A model generated the notes under the pieces. That model did no database searches, was not told where the DNA came from, and saw only the letters and a list, made by a program, of their open reading frames with translations. Below are positions 59,101 to 64,000 of a DNA stretch of 64,000 bases, in pieces. Source of the stretch: Acestrorhynchus altus. Taxonomy: Eukaryota > Chordata > Actinopteri > Characiformes > Acestrorhynchidae. The DNA is taken from assembly GCA_034509495.1 (NCBI GenBank), contig CM067524.1:3068474-3132473 (forward strand), in the 5' to 3' direction. A program made the position numbers and the translations under genes. Every line of letters starts with the position of its first letter. Position 1 is the stretch's first letter.

Positions 59101-60171
59101 AGGACTTGATTACATTCAGGGACAAAAGCATTAGTGAGCTCAGGAGGTTGGGTGACCAGCACCCCACCTCATCCCCAACTCCTCAGAAATATACTAATCT
59201 CTATTCCACGTGTACCTAATCTCTAGGTCACATGTACAAACCCACCCAGAGACCATGTCCATCTGGAACCCACCTATTTCTGGTTCCACTGGGTTGTCTC
59301 CTCAGCTCAATGCTGGGAGGCTTTATACCCCTCTAGACCACACCTGCTATTAGACGTGGAGACAATAGAGTCCTGTTTTTTTATCTGCTCCAGAGAGTCC
59401 TGTTCTAATGGCAGCACTTCTCTACACATTTGCACATCTGTGTCAGCAATGGGTGCAGCTTAAAGCAGCTGAATGCTGAGATAGAAGGTGTGTGTATGTG
59501 TGAGTGGAGGAGCTGGTTTAGAGGAATCTGAGGTAACTCACTCTGAATGCCACACAAGACTTCTCCATGGTTTCTCCAGGAGTGACCCACAGCCTGCAGT
59601 ACAACAGTAATGACATATAGACTCAGCTTTCTCTTGGCTTTACTGTCACTTAATAACAATACTGCTGACAGGATGCTGACCCCTTACCCTCCACTCTGTA
59701 CACCTCGCACTCGGTCAGCTGCAGGTCATTCCCGTGCATCTCCACCGGATCAAAAACATAACATCCAGGACAGCTGTAAACTGCAGCTGTATCGTTATAG
59801 AGAAACTCCATGGACTGAAAATGTGGACCTGTTGTTCCATCGTGGAGAGAATACCGGCCATTTTCACTGACCACTCGCAGAGGGTCCTTCTGCATCTCTC
59901 GCTCATTGAAGCTAAACAGAAAGGCTTTCTCATCAGTGATATTCTGGCCTGTCTGGGCAAAGTTTCTGCTGGTGTATGCACCGAAGATATAGCCAGAGAT
60001 GTTGTAGGCCACTGTAACAGTCGGCCCCTGCTGATCGCACTTCTGGTGGAAGGCGTACGCCTTAAATCCGTGAACGCTGGCTTTGAACAGCAGGCTGAGT
60101 CTGGTACAGCAGAGCATGGAGCAGAGCTTCATCTCCTGCTGTTTGGACAGCTTGGACGTAACTGTACTCAT
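56151..60171 (-). CDS. ifi44: ifi44-like interferon-induced GTPase with in-frame stop
   Basis: This is an interferon-stimulated cytosolic protein with an N-terminal TLDc domain and a GTPase-like domain. Seven exons in phase total 441 codons: 60171-59688 (TLDc: LSLLFKASVHGFKAYAFHQK, NISGYIFGAYTSRNFAQTGQ), 59593-59542 (EKPWRSLVWHS), 58823-58628 (P-loop GPVGAGKSSFFNSINSVFKG), 57185-57033 (FRTYSINADRDGTLLPVLLC, then DTMGLEE), 56938-56767 (KIHTVVFVIDSSKVKLLSSK), 56508-56408 (VVLTKVDEACPSLA, TKVD as G4 motif) and 56318-56151 (VPVKNYSQELELDPHTDILL to the stop). A TAA at 58681-58679 replaces an expected residue after SVFKG (codon 227) and would remove most of the G domain. All splice sites are canonical and there are no frameshifts. 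A perfect ISRE lies upstream. It may be a null allele, a young pseudogene or a base error; IFI44 genes are multicopy in fish. Confidence 0.9.
58957..59495. mobile_element. CACTATATGG MITE in an ifi44 intron
   Basis: Begins CACTATATGGCCAAAAGTTT TGGGACA after TA and contains CATTCACTGTTTCTTCGGAA and GGGAGGCTTTATACCCCTCT. It has no coding capacity. The right terminal inverted repeat seems to be lost. Confidence 0.75.
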
Positions 60172-60322
60172 GATGATGTGAAAGGCAGGACCCTGGGAGT
60201 AAACGAGAGAACTGAGTAAAGAGCTGGACAAACAGAGACAATCAGCTACACACAACATACCGTGTCATGCAAAGGTTTGGGAACCCCAGGAGATGTGAGG
60301 TCAGATAACCTTGACTGAGGTC

Positions 60323-60570
60323 TCAGACCTTCATTGTCTTTTTAGGACAGAAAGACAGACAGAAAGACACCGACAGCCAGACAGACACAGACATACATAG
60401 AGGCAGACTCAGATATAGACATACACACAGACACAGACAGAAAGACCCAGACAGACAGACAGACACAGACAGGCAGACAGAAAGACGCATACAGACACAG
60501 ACATACATACAGACACAGACAGACACAGACATACATACATAAAACAGACAGACGGACAGACAAACCTCTT
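60323..60570. repeat. GACAGACAGA/ACATACA tetranucleotide tract
   Basis: Degenerate (GACA)n with CATA insertions upstream of ifi44 exon 1. The Val/Cys/Ser frames on the minus strand are artefacts. Confidence 0.85.
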
Positions 60571-60761
60571 GCCAACACCCAACCTGGATCAACTGCTCAG
60601 AGCAAATTTACATTCACACCACTTCTGAAGCAGCTTCCAGATGAGTGCAGTCTCAGGATCACCCACATATGAAGAACGCTGATCAATGATGAACAGATGC
60701 TCACGCAACTGCCGGAGGAAGAAGAGCAGAACTGGAGCAGAATTGAAACTGATCTGACTGC

Positions 60762-60771
60762 TTTCAGTTTC
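60762..60771 (-). promoter_or_regulatory. ifi44: Perfect ISRE upstream of ifi44
   Basis: Minus-strand GAAACTGAAA fits the IRF/ISGF3 consensus GAAANNGAAA exactly. It lies about 590 bp upstream of the coding start, next to palindrome copy C. A noncoding first exon probably lies between it and the acceptor at about 60190 (TTTACTCCCAG). Confidence 0.65.
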
Positions 60772-60793
60772 AGCTTCTATCTGAAAGCTTCCA

Positions 60794-60828
60794 GTCCACC
60801 TTAAAGGGCTACAGAACTTAAGGTGGAC
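60794..60828. promoter_or_regulatory. Inverted repeat, GTCCACCTTAA palindrome copy C
   Basis: GTCCACCTTAA (60794-60804) and TTAAGGTGGAC (60818-60828) are exact reverse complements, with a 13-bp spacer. It shares the CCACCTTAA core with copies A and B but has a much shorter spacer. Confidence 0.8.
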
Positions 60829-60907
60829 CCGAAAATTCAAACCAGACACTCCAGCCTTGTAGATCAAACAGCAGCTGCTGACGTGTGGAAGACAATTTAC
60901 ATGCAGG

Positions 60908-60969
60908 ACAATCCATCCATCCATCCATCCATCCATCAAACCATCCATCCATCAATCAACCAACCAATT

Positions 60970-61008
<39 letters not shown>

Positions 61009-61009
61009 T

Positions 61010-61062
<53 letters not shown>
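60908..61062. repeat. (ATCC)n followed by (CAAT)n microsatellite
   Basis: ATCC repeats to about 60950, then CAAT repeats to 61062 with an AACCAATTAACC interruption. Confidence 0.95.
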
Positions 61063-62330
61063 GCCTGTGCTGGAGGTCAGGGTGCATCAGTGTTGGTGTA
61101 GGAAGAGGTTAAAGGTCAAACAGGAACAAACAATAAAACCCAAGCAGTGAATCCATTACATCATACTTACCTGCACACCTGAGGTCTTCTGCTCATGCAC
61201 CTGCATGTTCTCACCAACTGCTTATCACCCTCTTGTGGTCATTAAGTTCACCAGCAGCACCAGTTTTAGCCCTTCCGGTCACACGCTGCTTTTCTTTGGG
61301 TGAACTGACCCAGGGTCAGCGGGTCATAATCAATACGATACTGGTCACTGTGAAGCAGCCCTGCTGAAACGTTTCCACTGGTAACTGCTGACCAGTGTGT
61401 GTTACATTTGACTGTGACCATCTTGTTCATGCTGGACGCTCAAGTTGGTCAGAATGATTATGCTTGTAAAGCAGCTAACCCATCAAATCCAAATAAAAAC
61501 ACACTCAAAGGCTAAACTGGTCAACCAGTTAAACAAGCTTGACCAGTCTGACCAGCTCACCAGGCTGCATTTTAATACACCAGTGACACCAGCACTATTA
61601 TTAACTCTTCATTTGGATATTTTGTTTTGAATTTTAGTTTATTCTAATGTTATATAGAGTTAATTACAGGTAGACACTCTCACTGATGCTGACTTTACGT
61701 TTATTTGGGTTTATTCTAATGTTATATAGAGTTAATTACAGGTAGACGCTCTCACTGACGCTGACTATGTTTATTTGGGTTTATTCTAATGTTATATAGA
61801 GTTAATTACAGGTAGACACTGATGAGACTGTAGCTGCTGATTCTGAAACTAAAAGAAAATGTGTGCTGTGTGTCAGTTCTAGAGGGTTTATCTAGAGCAC
61901 GGTTCTCTTTCTTCTTTGAGCTGATGATTAGCTGCTCTACCTGAAGGAACGGGAAGTGTTGTCTCAGGTGTTCCCTCCACCTGTTCTCCACAGACCCGCC
62001 CTCCTGTGCAGCGATTGGTTCAGTCGCTGTAAGGTGAGATTTTTATTGGAGGAGCTCTAAATAGTTTTATTGATCTAATGCATAATTAATATTATTATAC
62101 AATTGGTTCTACCCTAGAACCAAACAACCTAGAACACACATTAAAATGTTCTAGAGTGTCTAATGCGTCTCTACAGAAGTTCTAGAGTGTGTTCTGGAGT
62201 GCTCATTGTTTGTATCATTGTGTTCTAGATAAGCTGTAAGTTAAGAACACAGGAACATAAACCTGTCTTTACTTAATGATGAAATCATGCTAGAGCAGGA
62301 ACACAAAACAGGCAATCTAGAACACAGAAC
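61063..62330. other. Intergenic ifi44 to myo9b
   Basis: Apart from a tandem repeat of about 70 bp at 61620-61815 (TTATTCTAATGTTATATAGA units, about 2.6 copies), no gene, RNA or known element was recognised. Confidence 0.5.
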
Positions 62331-62630
62331 AGAACGCACGTACACCTGAGGCAGCTCGTGCACGCGGATTGGGACGCTTCCACCCAACTTCTAGCCAATC
62401 CCTGCGCGTGGGCGGGGCCTGTGTGAATACGGGCGGGACCTGCGGCGGGGTGAGTAGGGAAGTGACTCTGCTGTAAACACCTCATTTATCTGCTCACTCC
62501 TGGAGTGAATATCAGCACCTGTGACGCGCTGGAGAACCACGTTCTTCTTCTTCTTCTTCTTCTTCTTCTCCTTCTTTCAGGGTTGGATCCGGCGCGTGCT
62601 GGAATGGAATGACGTCACACTGGAGCAGGT
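62331..62630 (+). promoter_or_regulatory. myo9b: myo9b CpG promoter and noncoding exon 1 with CRE
   Basis: A CpG-rich segment ending in the donor GGAGCAG|GTGAGC near 62627. A full palindromic CRE, TGACGTCA, lies at 62610-62617 within the presumed exon 1. A (TTC)n run sits at 62543-62575. The donor pairs with the acceptor at 62931. Confidence 0.6.
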
Positions 62631-62968
62631 GAGCTTCAGCTGTAGATCATATCAGGTGGGGTGGAGGTGAGGTAGGGGTGGAGGTGAGGGTGAGGTAGAG
62701 GTAGGGGTAGGGGTAGGGGTGAGAGGACAGGAGGGCAGCAGGGCAGCAGGGCAGGTGAAGCACAGGTGATACAGGTGGGTTGTTTTGTTGGGGGTGGGAT
62801 TTGAACCTTCTCCTTGGTGGGTGCAGCTCTGGAGTTCCTAACGTTCTAGGTAAGACAGGACAAGCATGAACATGTACCAACCTGGAGGTCTTTTTTTCTT
62901 CCCTCACCTTTGGATTCCCATCCTCCTCCAGGTGATCTATGTCATGCGGTGTGCCTGCAAGTGGTACG

Positions 62969-63772
62969 ATGAGTGTCCCTGAAAGCAGAAGGTCCGTCTA
63001 TCAGGATGAGGCTACGTACGTTCTACAGATATACCCAAGACTGTCCATCAAAACAGCCCAGAGCTGCACCCTCAGGGTCAACAAGGAGGCCACAGTGGCC
63101 AGAGTCATGCAGAATGCTGGGGTCACTCTGGGCCTGGACATGTCCAAGCTGTACCAGCTTGTGGAGGTCAGGGAGTTTGGCGGAGAAGAATGGGTCCTGC
63201 AACCCAGTGACCGTCCAGTTGAAAGGGTGCTACTTTGGCCAAGTAAGGTCCAAGAGCGCCATCCGCAAAGCCACGGGTACTACTTCATTCTCCAGCTCAG
63301 TGGGCCAGATGGGCCAAGCCAAGCAAACCATGTTCTGGATGTCCGTGGCCTTCAGAAGCCTCCGCAGGAGGACTACAACGACCTGTGCAGCCTTCCCGTC
63401 TTGACCGAAAAGAACATCCTGGAGACGCTCCGTCGCCGCTTCCTGAAGAATCAGATCTACACCTATGCCAACAACATCCTCATCGCTGTCAACCCCTTCA
63501 AGTTCCTCCCCATCTACAACCCAAAGTATGTGGAGATGTATGAGAACCACACACTGGGCCGACTGGACCCACACATCTTCGCCATCGCAGATGCCGCCTT
63601 CCACGCCATGCTCAACAAACACCTCAACCAGTGCATCGTCATCTCAGGCGAGAGCGGTTCAGGTAAAACCCAGAGCACCAACTTCCTGATCCACTGCCTG
63701 ACCGCCTTCAGCCGCAAGGGCTGCACCAGTGGTGTGGAGAGGACCATCCTGGGGGCAGGGCCAGTGCTGGAG
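62969..63772 (+). CDS. myo9b: myo9b, myosin IXb, first coding exon
   Basis: This is an actin motor with a RhoGAP tail that inactivates RhoA. The single exon runs from the acceptor TCCTCCTCCAG (ending 62931) to the donor CTGGAG|GTAAGG at 63772, 268 codons. I chose MSVPESRRSVYQDEATY at 62969 because vertebrate MYO9B starts MSV; an in-frame ATG at 62939 is also possible. Residues about 15-115 are the Ras-association-like domain (VLQIYPRLSIK ... LVEVREFGGEEWVLQPSD, RVLLWPSKVQ). The motor follows, with NILIAVNPFKFLPIYNPKYV and the P-loop GESGSGKT at residues 227-234, ending GVERTILGAGPVLE. The sequence between the RA-like domain and the motor (DLCSLPVLTEKN) matches MYO9B better than MYO9A. The rest of the gene lies right of the window. 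Confidence 0.93.
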
Positions 63773-64000
63773 GTAAGGAACCTCTGCCCATAACTACCAG
63801 GTTCATGTAGCACTGAGGGGTTCCCAACTAATGGTGAACGATACTTCATATATAACGTGTCCACGATATTTAGTGGGGATCCACAATAGATTCAAACACG
63901 CCAGTGGAGTACTTGTCCATGTATTTGTGTTCTAGATAATTAGCAAATTAGACTGTAAGTAAATCAAATGTTCTAGGAAATCTCAGTCAGTTGTGCTCGG

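Overview
The window is vertebrate nuclear DNA, almost certainly from a teleost fish. Genes have many short exons with GT/AG introns, and the protein sequences match vertebrate families (PDCD10, PTX3, KLHL6, PAK2, ING5, RABGAP1L, IFI44, MYO9B). A fish-type NLR (FISNA-NACHT-LRR-B30.2) is present, and the introns are full of minisatellites, Tc1-like remnants and MITEs. Several interspersed repeats look like families common in otophysan fishes (characins, catfishes); that placement is inference from memory of repeat families.

Layout. 0.2-4.3 kb: pdcd10 (minus strand, last exon outside the window) with a CpG/CCAAT-rich promoter. 5.6-9.8 kb: ptx3 (minus), complete in three exons. 14.9-21.0 kb: klhl6 (minus), last kelch exon not found. 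22.9-36.5 kb: pak2 (minus), with a large first intron and an upstream CpG promoter. 37.3-40.9 kb: ing5 (minus), complete and intact. 43.8-50.1 kb: an NLRC3-like gene (plus) with one in-frame stop. 51.8-54.3 kb: a short, TBC-less rabgap1l-type gene (plus). 56.2-60.2 kb: an ifi44-like GTPase gene (minus) with one in-frame stop. 62.4 kb to the end: start of myo9b (plus). pdcd10, ptx3, klhl6 and pak2 are all on human chromosome 3q, so the left half looks like conserved synteny. The right half mixes in expanded immune families (NLR, IFI44). ptx3, klhl6, the NLR and ifi44 are all immunity-linked.

Most notable signals. (1) A long inverted repeat with the core TCCACCTTAA / TTAAGGTGGA occurs three times, each close to a gene start (pdcd10, ing5, ifi44). 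Two copies have perfect 16- and 21-bp arms and related spacers, and the ifi44 copy lies 22 bp from a perfect ISRE. (2) Frameshifts are confined to klhl6 and the kinase-domain exons of pak2 (about 14.9-26.2 kb), where tandem arrays are also ragged. This suggests a poorly polished assembly segment rather than two independent gene deaths. (3) Very long pyrimidine (CU) tracts and UG repeats sit directly at splice sites. (4) A fold-back structure with 66-bp arms flanked by opposed (TG)n/(CA)n lies in pak2 intron 1. (5) The ptx3 intron carries a 21-bp satellite organised in 147- and 84-bp higher-order units.

All exon coordinates come from reading codons and splice consensus by eye, guided by remembered family sequences. 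No alignment or database search was run.
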